8,440 nucleotides of DNA from Candidatus Alloscillospira gallinarum (GTDB taxonomy: Bacteria > Bacillota > Clostridia > Oscillospirales > Oscillospiraceae). The DNA lies in contig CAJFTV010000045.1 of the NCBI GenBank assembly GCA_904420055.1, positions 1-8,440 of the forward strand, written 5' to 3'. A program made the translations under genes and the position numbers. The notes under the pieces were generated by a model. The model searched no databases. It was not told where the DNA came from and saw nothing but the letters and a program-made list of their open reading frames with translations. This document shows, one piece after another, positions 1 through 5,378 of this stretch (position 1 is the first letter of the stretch; every line of letters starts with the position of its first letter).

Positions 1-672
1 AGGACCTGTCGCGCCGGCAGTACCGGCAGCACCAGTTGCACCAGCGGGACCAGTAGGCCCGGTGGGTCCGACAACAGTCACAAGGTTAAAGTCAGGGGAA
101 GTTCCGGGTGTTCCACTGGGGTCATCGACATTTGCAGCGTAGAGGCTGCCGTTATAGTATACGAGCTGGCCGAGGGAATAGGGGGTGCCGGCAGTGAATG
201 CCGGTACGGAATCAAGTCCTGCTCCGGTAGGTCCGGTGGGTCCTGTAGGACCAGTGGGACCTGTTATACCTGCCTCACCGGCAGTACCGGCAGGTCCGGT
301 TGGCCCAGTAGGACCAGTGGGGCCGGTTGCCCCCGTAGCGCCAGCAGCACCGGCGGCACCAGTGGGGCCAGTTGGTCCAACTGCCCCGGCAGCACCAGCG
401 GGACCAGTAGGCCCGGTGGCACCTGTAGTACCTGGAATACCCTGTGGGCCTTGTGCTCCAACCGGACCCTGTGCACCCTGAGGTCCCTGCGGACCGGTGG
501 GGCCAGTGGGACCCGTGGGGCCGGTAGGCCCGAATGGGCCGATTGGTCCTGTAGGCCCTGTAGGACCGGCAACCAGGGTCGGGCAGCAGCAGGGTCTTGT
601 GGAGCAACAGCCAAAGTCGTTTGCTCTGATGATGTTCATGTTATCATCGCATCTATCGCATTTTCGTGACAT
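1..672 (-). CDS. Collagen-like exosporium-type surface protein, C-terminal part beyond window
   Basis: Read on the minus strand from an ATG at 672, with GGAGGT ending 6 bases upstream, this frame stays open for 224 codons to the window edge, so the protein is partial. Residues 1-35 are cysteine-rich (CxxC at 5-8, CC at 22-23, CCC at 28-30). Residues 36-149 are 38 unbroken Gly-X-Y triplets, 16 of them Gly-Pro-Thr. Residues 150-201 form a non-collagen insert ([14 protein letters not shown], then SPDFNLV) that resembles a type-3 chitin-binding (CBM5/12) fold with Phe where Trp is usual. A second collagen block starts at 202 and runs off the edge. In the BclA family, GPT-rich triple helices form the glycosylated hair-like nap of spores, with Thr as sugar attachment sites; that role is inferred here. 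There is no signal peptide, which fits assembly from the mother cell. A phage-tail or other collagen-like protein is an alternative. Confidence 0.88.
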   Translation of the reverse strand, partial: MSRKCDRCDDNMNIIRANDFGCCSTRPCCCPTLVAGPTGPTGPIGPFGPTGPTGPTGPTGPQGPQGAQGPVGAQGPQGIPGTTGATGPTGPAGAAGAVGPTGPTGAAGAAGATGATGPTGPTGPTGPAGTAGEAGITGPTGPTGPTGPTGAGLDSVPAFTAGTPYSLGQLVYYNGSLYAANVDDPSGTPGTSPDFNLVTVVGPTGPTGPAGATGAAGTAGATGP

Positions 673-684
673 CAATCTACCTCC

Positions 685-727
685 ACTGTACAGTTATAGG
701 TTCTAAAGACATTGTCTTCTGTACAGT
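685..727 (-). promoter_or_regulatory. 43-base upstream element of the collagen-like gene
   Basis: On the minus strand this element reads ACTGT, 11 bases, TGTCTTT, 15 bases, ACAGT. It ends 12 bases before the collagen gene's start codon and touches its ribosome binding site. The proximal end is the full palindrome ACTGTACAGT (685-694), and CTGTACAG recurs at 719-726. The same architecture lies before the 57-residue gene (1027-1069). No clear sigma-A -35/-10 pair is visible. A weak sigma-K-like arrangement (ACC, 16 bases, AATATACTG) can be drawn just upstream. The function as promoter or operator is inferred. Confidence 0.35.
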
Positions 728-780
728 ATATTCACCACAGTGCAAAATGGTCTCACAAACTGTATTTTTTAAAAGGAAAA

Positions 781-806
781 GGCCGGAGACGTATCTGTCT
801 CCGGCC
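781..806 (-). terminator. Intrinsic terminator of the 57-residue gene
   Basis: A perfect 10-base stem (GGCCGGAGAC with GTCTCCGGCC) encloses a 6-base loop. On the minus strand it is followed by TTTTCCTTTT. It lies 24 bases after the stop codon of the small minus-strand gene and separates that gene from the collagen-like gene, so the two are probably transcribed separately. Confidence 0.85.
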
Positions 807-830
807 CGTGTGAGTGTTTTGCCGTGATTT

Positions 831-1004
831 TTAGTGTGCGTCGCGGCAGTTTGACTTTTTGTCCTCAGCTCTCTTGCTGTTCTGGCTGACAGGGTTATCT
901 GACTTGCTGTTGGTAGCAGAATTTTTCTGTGACTTTGAATTTCCGGAACGGCACTTGTCTGAGTAATACTGGTCTGAATAATATTTTGTATCTGATTTTG
1001 ACAT
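831..1004 (-). CDS. Small hydrophilic Ser/Lys/Asn-rich protein, 57 residues, function unknown
   Basis: The frame runs from ATG at 1004 to TAA at 831. A strong AGGAGG lies about 9 bases before the start and a perfect-stem terminator follows the stop, so I regard it as a real gene despite its size. The product is very hydrophilic, with no membrane segment or signal peptide. It is rich in Ser, Lys, Asn and Asp and has a short tandem repeat near the N terminus (YYSDQ then YYSDK, residues 8-17). Two cysteines lie at 18 and 53. Composition and length recall minor small spore proteins such as Bacillus SspP or SspO, but I see no family signature. It lies next to an exosporium-type collagen gene and shares a 43-base upstream element with it, which makes a spore-associated role the best guess, by inference only. 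Confidence 0.72.
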   Translation of the reverse strand: MSKSDTKYYSDQYYSDKCRSGNSKSQKNSATNSKSDNPVSQNSKRAEDKKSNCRDAH

Positions 1005-1026
1005 TTTAATTTACCTCCTGTAAAGT

Positions 1027-1069
1027 ACTGTGTATATTATTTTCAAAAAGACAAAAGTTTATACACAGT
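1027..1069 (-). promoter_or_regulatory. 43-base upstream element of the 57-residue gene
   Basis: Perfect 10-base inverted arms (ACTGTGTATA at 1027-1036, TATACACAGT at 1060-1069) lie 22 bases before the small gene's start. The heptamer AAAGACA (plus strand, 1047-1053) sits at the same offset as in the element before the collagen-like gene (705-711), and both elements are exactly 43 bases long. About 23 of 43 positions match without gaps. It also abuts the -35 box of the divergent yebC promoter, so it could affect both directions. The regulator is unknown. Confidence 0.35.
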
Positions 1070-1075
1070 TAAATA

Positions 1076-1104
1076 TTGCGCTTATATAAATAGTGTGATA
1101 AAAT
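1076..1104 (+). promoter_or_regulatory. Sigma-A-type promoter of yebC
   Basis: TTGCGC (1076-1081) and TAAAAT (1099-1104) are separated by exactly 17 bases, a good housekeeping promoter. Transcription would begin near 1111, about 29 bases before the yebC ATG. The promoter overlaps the possible GTG start at 1095, which argues against that longer reading. Confidence 0.75.
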
Positions 1105-1139
1105 ACATTGGATTTAATCGTATACAAGGGGAGATAAGT

Positions 1140-1874
1140 ATGTCAGGACATTCCAAATGGCATAATATACAGAAAACAAAGGGAGCGGCTGACGCGAAAA
1201 GAGCTCAGGCTTTTACAAAAATTGCACGTGAAATCATTGTCGCGGTAAAAGAGGGCGGCAGCGGCGACCCGGCCAATAACTCACGCCTTGCCACGGTTAT
1301 CGCTAAGGCGAAGGCGGCGAACATGCCTAATGACAATATTAAGCGCACAATTGACAAGGCTCTCGGCAGCGGCAACACCGACAATTTTGAGAGTGTGACA
1401 TATGAGGGGTACGGCCCCAACGGCGTGGCTGTTATTGTTGAGGCCATGACCGACAACAGGAACAGAACGGCGTCAGAGGTACGCCATCACTTTGACAAAT
1501 ACGGCGGGAATATGGGAGCAACCGGCTGTGTTTCGTGGTCCTTTGACAGAAAAGGCGTAATTATAATCGACAATGAGGACGAAGAGCTGGACGAGGACAC
1601 AGTGATGATGGACGCTTTGGAGGCGGGAGCAGAGGACATTAAGACCGAAGGCAGCGTTTTTGAAGTATACACCACACCAGACGATTTCAGCACAGTAAAC
1701 GATGCGCTCTCCGCCGCGGGGTATAAGTTCCTCTCCGCGCAGATTGAGATGGTGCCTCAGAATTATGTGAAGCTCACAGACCCCGATGACATAAAGAATT
1801 TTGAGAAAATGCTTGAACTCATGGAGGACAATGACGACGTACAGAACGTCTGGCACAACTGGGACGAAGAGTGA
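1140..1874 (+). CDS. yebC: YebC/PmpR-family protein (TACO1 homologue)
   Basis: This is a 244-residue protein of the YebC/PmpR/TACO1 family, at the family's usual length. The hallmark N terminus (MSGHSKWHNIQ, then KGAADAKRAQAFTKI) is present, followed by the Gly/Asn-rich segment with RLATVIAKAKAANMPNDNIKRTI and YEGYGPNGVAVIVE near residues 80-105. The acidic C-terminal part has YVKLTDPDD. Family members were described as DNA-binding regulators; the mitochondrial homologue TACO1 and recent bacterial work point to a role in helping ribosomes through difficult stretches such as polyproline. The start is ATG 1140, with AGGGGAG at 1127-1133. The in-frame GTG at 1095 overlaps the promoter and is rejected. 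It is a single-gene unit with its own promoter and terminator. Which YebC subtype it is cannot be decided by eye. Confidence 0.95.
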   Translation: MSGHSKWHNIQKTKGAADAKRAQAFTKIAREIIVAVKEGGSGDPANNSRLATVIAKAKAANMPNDNIKRTIDKALGSGNTDNFESVTYEGYGPNGVAVIVEAMTDNRNRTASEVRHHFDKYGGNMGATGCVSWSFDRKGVIIIDNEDEELDEDTVMMDALEAGAEDIKTEGSVFEVYTTPDDFSTVNDALSAAGYKFLSAQIEMVPQNYVKLTDPDDIKNFEKMLELMEDNDDVQNVWHNWDEE

Positions 1875-1881
1875 TAGAAAG

Positions 1882-1912
1882 AAGCCTGCGGAGTTTTTCC
1901 GCAGGCTTTTAT
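1882..1912 (+). terminator. Intrinsic terminator of yebC
   Basis: A perfect 11-base stem (AAGCCTGCGGA with TCCGCAGGCTT, 1882-1892 and 1898-1908) with a 5-base loop is followed by TTTTAT. It starts 7 bases after the yebC stop codon. Confidence 0.9.
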
Positions 1913-1971
1913 AATCTGTGCGTCTGTTTTTAAATTTAAGGACAGCGGAAAAATGTATGCGGGAGGAAAAT

Positions 1972-2001
1972 ATGCTGCTTACTGCGGCCTGTGGAGTTTG
2001 A
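1972..2001 (+). other. Possible 9-residue leader ORF before the DUF6873-like gene
   Basis: ATG at 1972 follows GGGAGGAAAAT, a better ribosome binding site than that of the downstream gene, and reads MLLTAACGV before TGA at 1999-2001. It is in frame with the gene starting at 2011, nine bases later. It could be a leader peptide that hands ribosomes to the next start, or the relic of a longer N terminus. It may also be chance. Confidence 0.25.
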
Positions 2002-2010
2002 TGAAAAGCT

Positions 2011-2652
2011 ATGGTATATATTTCGGAGTTTGCGCCGGAGGAGATTAAAAACGCTTTCTGCGGCGCGGTGTTTGTGAAAAATAACCCTGCGCTTTCCGGC
2101 GGCGTGGCCTCTCACCCGGATATGCACATGTGCCTTTTCAGAGATGGCACAGCGGTATTTTCGCGTCCGGGAGAAGTATACGGGGAATACCCGGAGAATA
2201 TTGGGTTTAACGCCGTGTGCCTTGACAGGTATTTTATACACAATTTAAGATACACAAATCCCCGCGTGTTAAAAATAGCGGAGGAGAAGGGGCTTTCTGC
2301 TGTAAACGTGCGTCAGGGATACACGAAGTGCTCCTGCGTAATAGTTGACGGCCGAAGTATTATAACTGCCGACCCCGGCATAGCCGCGGCCTTAAATGAA
2401 GTTAAAGATGTGGAGGTATTAAAAGTTTCACCGGGACATGTGGAGCTCTCCGGTTATGATTACGGATTTTTAGGCGGCGCTTCAGGATTGGCAGACGGTG
2501 TACTGTGGTTTACCGGTGACCTTTCGCGACACCCGGATTTTGATAAAATAGTGGATTTTATAACCGGGCGTGGCGTGAATTTTAAATGGTTTCCGGAAAT
2601 ACCGCTGACTGATGTGGGAAGTATAATACAGGTCAGGCGGGAGATAAGGTAA
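2011..2652 (+). CDS. DUF6873-like, predicted GME-fold protein, function unknown
   Basis: A 213-residue soluble protein with no signal peptide or membrane segment. I recognise the pattern of the clostridial DUF6873 family, predicted to share the fold of guanidino-group-modifying enzymes (arginine deiminase, DDAH). Marks are SHPDM (34-38), GYTKCSCVIVD (103-113) with SIITADPGI (116-124), PGHVELSGYDYGFLGGASG (141-159), FTGDLSRHPD (167-176) and DVGSII (201-206). His143 and the Cys at 107 and 109 are candidate active-site residues, but I cannot align them to a characterised enzyme, so no reaction is assigned. The start is uncertain: ATG 2011 has only GGAG 14 bases upstream, and an in-frame TGA at 1999 rules out a longer ATG start. 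The gene converges on rsmI with a shared terminator. Family assignment is from memory of the motif pattern. Confidence 0.8.
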   Translation: MVYISEFAPEEIKNAFCGAVFVKNNPALSGGVASHPDMHMCLFRDGTAVFSRPGEVYGEYPENIGFNAVCLDRYFIHNLRYTNPRVLKIAEEKGLSAVNVRQGYTKCSCVIVDGRSIITADPGIAAALNEVKDVEVLKVSPGHVELSGYDYGFLGGASGLADGVLWFTGDLSRHPDFDKIVDFITGRGVNFKWFPEIPLTDVGSIIQVRREIR

Positions 2653-2656
2653 AAAT

Positions 2657-2676
2657 AGTGCTGAATTTTCAGCACT
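2657..2676. terminator. Bidirectional terminator between convergent genes
   Basis: An 8-9 base stem (AGTGCTGA with TCAGCACT) is flanked by an A-run on the left and a T-run on the right, so it can end transcripts in both directions. It serves the DUF6873-like gene (plus, stop at 2652) and rsmI (minus, stop at 2682), which are only 29 bases apart. Confidence 0.85.
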
Positions 2677-2681
2677 GTTTT

Positions 2682-3518
2682 TTATTTCTCCTCTTCAGAT
2701 TTTACAAGGGCACTGTACAGTTCTTTTTTTGAGATGCCGGTTTCCTCAGAAGCGCGTTTTGCCGCGTCCTTTACTGCAAGGCCTTTGTCACGGTAGGCCT
2801 TGGCGACCTTCAGTGCCTCTTCAGGGGATACGCTCTCTTCTGATTTTTCAGCCCCTTTTATTACAAGCACGAACTCACCGCGTGGCGGAGTTGTTTCAAA
2901 ATAATCAACGGCTTTTTTAAGCGTAAAGCGCAGAGTTTCCTCGTGCAGTTTTGTAATCTCCCGAGAGATGGAAATCTCCCTGTCTCCAAATATCTCCAGC
3001 ATGTCACGGAGCGTGGCGCAGAGCTTGTGTGGAGCCTCTAAAAACACCATTGTCCGCTCTTCGTTTTTAAGGCTTTCAAGGTGCTGGAAACGGCTCTTTT
3101 TTGCCGTGGAGAGAAATCCCTCAAATGTAAAGCGGCCGGTGGGCAGGGCGGACAGAGCCAGCGCCGACACAACGGAGCAGGCCCCCGGCACAACTGTGAC
3201 CTGTACACCGTTTTCCGCGGCGAGACGCACAAGGTCCTCTCCCGGGTCGCTAACAGCGGGCATTCCGGCGTCGGTTACAAGGGCGCAGTTTTCCCCCGCC
3301 AGTATACGGGAAATGATTTTTTCACCGCTGGAGGCCCTGTTGTGCTCGTAGTAGCTCACAAGCGGCTTTTTTATATCAAAATGATTGAGCAGCTTCAGCG
3401 TGACGCGGGTGTCCTCCGCCGCAATAAAGTCTGTCTCCGTCAGGGTTTGTAATGCCCGTGGCGATATGTCACCTAAGTTTCCTATGGGCGTTGCAACGAG
3501 ATAGAGTTTTCCGGACAT
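2682..3518 (-). CDS. rsmI: 16S rRNA (cytidine1402-2'-O)-methyltransferase RsmI
   Basis: RsmI uses S-adenosylmethionine to methylate the 2'-OH of C1402 in the decoding centre of 16S rRNA. The 278-residue length is typical. It has the SPOUT-unlike, tetrapyrrole-methylase-type fold marks: LYLVATPIGNLGD (5-17), AAEDTR (33-38), LVTDAGMPAVSDPG (80-93), VVPGACS (109-115) and GRFTFEGFL (128-136), then the FLEAPHK and REITKLHEE segments. The start is ATG 3518, with GGAG about 9 bases upstream; a TTG at 3533 overlaps that site and is rejected. It lies 97 bases downstream of trmN6 in the same direction, an arrangement also seen in Bacillus (yabB-yazA-rsmI), so co-transcription is likely. The gap shows no clear promoter, only a weak CCCGG/CCGGG hairpin. 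Confidence 0.96.
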   Translation of the reverse strand: MSGKLYLVATPIGNLGDISPRALQTLTETDFIAAEDTRVTLKLLNHFDIKKPLVSYYEHNRASSGEKIISRILAGENCALVTDAGMPAVSDPGEDLVRLAAENGVQVTVVPGACSVVSALALSALPTGRFTFEGFLSTAKKSRFQHLESLKNEERTMVFLEAPHKLCATLRDMLEIFGDREISISREITKLHEETLRFTLKKAVDYFETTPPRGEFVLVIKGAEKSEESVSPEEALKVAKAYRDKGLAVKDAAKRASEETGISKKELYSALVKSEEEK

Positions 3519-3615
3519 GAGTTTTATCTCCAATCTGAATTAGAAAATATCTGTAAGAGCTCCCGGAATATCTGCCGGGGACTGTATAGCTGAGTGTGGC
3601 TGTGTGTCTGCGGTA

Positions 3616-4326
3616 TTACGGGCGGTGGTATATCCGCTTTACATCTGACGAATCGTTTCCCTCGCTGTCGGTGAGGTACATTGGCGGCTCAATGCTCATG
3701 CCGGGATTTCCGCCGCGCCGCCCCTCAATCAGCACAAGGTTAGGAGCCGCCCCGGGACGGTGATGTACAAGCCGCAGACGCTTTGGCTCAAGTCCGCAGA
3801 TGTGCATCGTATAAATTGCCTCCGCCATGCGCTCCGGCTTGTGAACTAACGCAAATCGGCCGCCCCAGCGGGTTATATATGCCGCGGCGCTGCACACGTC
3901 GGAAAGGGTGCATGCTCCCTCGCTTCTGGCAAAGGCCAGAGACTGCTCTCTTGCGGCGCGCCCGCTGTTTTCTGGAAAATATGGAGGGTTTGATACCGTG
4001 AGGTCAAATTCTCCCGCAGGCAGGAGGCCCTTAAAGTTGCGCATATCGCCCTCTGTCACGGAAAACCTGTCCGATATTCCGTTTAGAGCGGCGTTTTCCC
4101 GGGCAATTTGGGCGGAGCTTTTCTGGAGCTCTACTCCCAAAACCCGGACCTTTGGATTTTTAAGTGCCAGCATTATTCCAATGACGCCGGAGCCGCAGCC
4201 CAGGTCACAGATTTTTCCGCCTGTGCATTGCCGGACAAAGTCGTACAGCATGACAGCGTCGGTTCCTATGGGAAACGCCGCGTCTCTTATGAACTTTGGG
4301 CCTCCGGGCCAGAACTCGTTAACCAT
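3616..4326 (-). CDS. trmN6: tRNA1(Val) (adenine37-N6)-methyltransferase family protein
   Basis: A 236-residue class I SAM-dependent methyltransferase of the TrmN6/YfiC/YabB family; the founding member N6-methylates A37 of tRNA1(Val). The SAM-binding motif I is ICDLGCGSGVIG (39-50), an acidic residue ends the second strand (GVELQ, 64-68), and the N6-adenine catalytic motif NPPY is at 113-116. The N-terminal FIRDAAFPIGTDAVML segment is typical of the family. The start is ATG 4326, with GGAGGT five bases upstream. Longer readings run back into the terminator of the ferredoxin gene and are rejected. In Bacillus a GIY-YIG protein gene (yazA) lies between yabB and rsmI; it is missing here. Substrate specificity outside enterobacteria is less certain than the family call. 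Confidence 0.9.
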   Translation of the reverse strand: MVNEFWPGGPKFIRDAAFPIGTDAVMLYDFVRQCTGGKICDLGCGSGVIGIMLALKNPKVRVLGVELQKSSAQIARENAALNGISDRFSVTEGDMRNFKGLLPAGEFDLTVSNPPYFPENSGRAAREQSLAFARSEGACTLSDVCSAAAYITRWGGRFALVHKPERMAEAIYTMHICGLEPKRLRLVHHRPGAAPNLVLIEGRRGGNPGMSIEPPMYLTDSEGNDSSDVKRIYHRP

Positions 4327-4371
4327 GTAAGACCTCCGTGATAGGGGATTATTATTTAATAAAGTAAAACA

Positions 4372-4397
4372 CCGCTGTACCGGCCATGGCACAGCGG
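4372..4397 (-). terminator. Intrinsic terminator of the ferredoxin gene
   Basis: A 10-base stem with one G-U pair (CCGCTGTACC with GGCACAGCGG on the plus strand) and a 6-base loop. On the minus strand it is followed by TGTTTTACTTTATT. It lies 25 bases after the ferredoxin stop codon and 45 bases before the trmN6 start, so trmN6 either relies on read-through or on a promoter I cannot identify in the AT-rich gap. Confidence 0.8.
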
Positions 4398-4422
4398 CAT
4401 TTTTCTGTCTGCAATTGTCAGC

Positions 4423-4593
4423 TTATGCCTCTTCAATTGCGCTCATGGGACATGTGTCAGCACAAGCGCCGCAGTCTACGCACTTCTCGGGGTCAATCTC
4501 GTAGTGGTCAGCGCCCTGGGCAATAGCCTCCTGAGGGCACTGGTCTGCACAAGCGCCGCAGGATACACATTCATCTGTAATCTTGTAAGCCAT
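4423..4593 (-). CDS. 2[4Fe-4S] clostridial-type ferredoxin
   Basis: A 56-residue cytoplasmic electron carrier, the standard size of clostridial ferredoxin. Two complete cluster motifs CxxCxxCxxxCP occur at residues 9-20 (Cys 9, 12, 15, 19) and 38-49 (Cys 38, 41, 44, 48), related by internal duplication (CVSCGACADQCP and CVDCGACADTCP). Each cluster is bound by three cysteines of one motif and the last of the other. Such proteins carry low-potential electrons from pyruvate:ferredoxin oxidoreductase to hydrogenases and other enzymes in anaerobes. The start is ATG 4593, with GGAGG nine bases upstream; a longer reading passes through the promoter region and is rejected. It is a single-gene unit with its own promoter and terminator. 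Confidence 0.97.
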   Translation of the reverse strand: MAYKITDECVSCGACADQCPQEAIAQGADHYEIDPEKCVDCGACADTCPMSAIEEA

Positions 4594-4645
4594 AATGATA
4601 AACCTCCATAAAATTCCCAAAGGGATATAGATTTTAAGCAAATTC

Positions 4646-4673
4646 ATTTTACCATGAATAACGGAAAATGCAA
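4646..4673 (-). promoter_or_regulatory. Extended -10 promoter of the ferredoxin gene
   Basis: On the minus strand TTGCAT and TAAAAT are 16 bases apart, and the -10 box is preceded by TGG, giving an extended TGn -10. The 5' leader would be about 45 bases. The -35 box is weak, so the extended -10 probably carries the activity. Confidence 0.6.
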
Positions 4674-4789
4674 TAGTGTTTTTGAGAACAAAAAGGGAAT
4701 ACTAAAAATATTGAAAAACTGCAAAAAAATTAGAAACAGTTAGAAAATCAAAGCTTTGGAGAGCTAAATCAATACAAATGCCCTGGAAA
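4674..4789. other. AT-rich divergent intergenic segment, no gene seen
   Basis: This part of the 305-base gap between the ferredoxin gene and ctsR has A-rich tracts on the plus strand and a 10-base palindrome CAAAGCTTTG (4749-4758). I find no open frame with a ribosome binding site, no terminator and no RNA gene. A-tracts this close to a strong promoter may act as an upstream element, but that is a guess. Confidence 0.4.
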
Positions 4790-4806
4790 GGTCAGAGAAG
4801 GTCAAA
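4790..4806 (+). promoter_or_regulatory. CtsR operator 1, upstream of the -35 box
   Basis: GGTCAGA-GAA-GGTCAAA is a direct repeat of heptamers with a 3-base spacer, matching the CtsR consensus GGTCAAA-NAN-RGTCAAA except for one A-to-G change in the first half and the spacer/junction. It ends 7 bases before the -35 box of the ctsR promoter. Confidence 0.85.
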
Positions 4807-4813
4807 ACTGGAT

Positions 4814-4842
4814 TTGCAAAAAATCAGGGGAGAAAGTATTAT
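4814..4842 (+). promoter_or_regulatory. Sigma-A-type promoter of the ctsR-mcsA-clpC operon
   Basis: TTGCAA (4814-4819) and TATTAT (4837-4842) are separated by exactly 17 bases. Transcription would start near 4849, leaving a leader of about 50 bases. CtsR operators lie on both sides, so the bound repressor would block polymerase. No sigma-B-like or CIRCE (HrcA) element is visible. Confidence 0.8.
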
Positions 4843-4852
4843 ATAGTCACAA

Positions 4853-4875
4853 GGTCAAAGAAAGTCAAAGTCAAA
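4853..4875 (+). promoter_or_regulatory. CtsR operator 2 with an extra half site, over the transcription start
   Basis: GGTCAAA-GAA-AGTCAAA (4853-4869) is an excellent match to the CtsR heptamer repeat, and a further GTCAAA (4870-4875) follows immediately. It covers roughly +5 to +27 of the predicted transcript, a position typical for repression by CtsR. Confidence 0.92.
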
Positions 4876-4898
4876 GATAAGCGAAAGCTGGTGGTGAG

Positions 4899-5354
4899 AT
4901 GGCAAGCGGAATTAGTGATTTGATAGCCAGTTTTATAAACGAGATGCTGAGAGAGGCGGACGGAACCGCAGAGCTACAGCGCTCGGAACTGGCAAACAGG
5001 TTTAACTGTGTACCCAGCCAGATAAACTACGTTATCTCTACAAGGTTTTCCCCGGAAAGGGGTTACATAGTGGAGAGCAGAAGAGGCGGCGGAGGGTACA
5101 TCAGAATAACCCGCGTAAAGGCAGACCCGAAACGCCTTATAATGCACACCGTAAATTCGGTGGGAGACTCCATAGACCTTAACACGGCCGCGGCTCTCGT
5201 CTCCAATATGCTTGGCAGCAACGCGATAGATTCGTCAGCGGCGCGGCTTATAATGGCCGCAATTGGGAATAATGCATTAAGGCCGGTAGAGTCAGGCAGC
5301 AGGAATGCTGTAAGGGCTTCAATTTTGAAACACATGCTTATAAACATAGTTTAG
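4899..5354 (+). CDS. ctsR: CtsR, heat-shock gene repressor
   Basis: CtsR is the dimeric winged helix-turn-helix repressor of clp genes in Firmicutes; heat inactivates it and releases transcription. The 151 residues match the family length. The N-terminal DNA-binding domain (1-72) holds the recognition region VPSQINYVISTRF (38-50) and the glycine-rich wing RRGGGGYIRI (61-70). Within it, Arg62 (a known phosphorylation site in the Geobacillus protein) and Gly64 (heat sensing in Bacillus) are kept. The C-terminal four-helix domain (about 80-151) mediates dimerisation and turnover. It is the first gene of its operon, with two operators beside its promoter, so it is autoregulated. The ribosome binding site (GGTGGTGAG, directly before ATG) is weaker than those of the next two genes, consistent with modest repressor levels. 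Confidence 0.97.
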   Translation: MASGISDLIASFINEMLREADGTAELQRSELANRFNCVPSQINYVISTRFSPERGYIVESRRGGGGYIRITRVKADPKRLIMHTVNSVGDSIDLNTAAALVSNMLGSNAIDSSAARLIMAAIGNNALRPVESGSRNAVRASILKHMLINIV

Positions 5355-5378
5355 TATTACTGAAAGGAGTAATTGATT

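Noticed and set aside
1..600. Repetitive DNA that could look like a CRISPR array or minisatellite
   Set aside because: The period is 9 bases or less and follows the Gly-X-Y codons; there are no conserved repeats of CRISPR length with unique spacers.
185..614. Proline/valine-rich and other open frames overlapping the collagen gene on both strands
   Set aside because: They arise from the Gly-X-Y codon repeat read in other frames; they lack ribosome binding sites, while the minus-strand frame from 672 has one and gives a perfect collagen pattern.
1095..1139. N-terminal extension of YebC from a GTG at 1095
   Set aside because: The GTG lies inside the predicted promoter spacer and the family always begins at the MxGHSKW segment, which has its own ribosome binding site.
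1953..2048. A 31-codon frame from ATG 1953 overlapping the DUF6873-like start
   Set aside because: It has no good ribosome binding site and its translation shows no recognisable domain; it probably exists by chance.
2712..2721. A further copy of ACTGTACAGT, as found before the collagen gene
   Set aside because: It lies inside rsmI coding sequence (Glu-Leu-Tyr-Ser), has no partner arm at the 43-base span and no AAAGACA, so it is probably chance. It also cautions against over-reading the palindrome alone.
3551..3582. Small CCCGG/CCGGG hairpin between trmN6 and rsmI as a terminator
   Set aside because: The stem is only five pairs and no T-run follows on the minus strand.
4749..4758. Palindrome CAAAGCTTTG in the ferredoxin-ctsR gap
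   Set aside because: Ten bases in an AT-rich region is easily chance and it is not placed relative to either promoter in a telling way.
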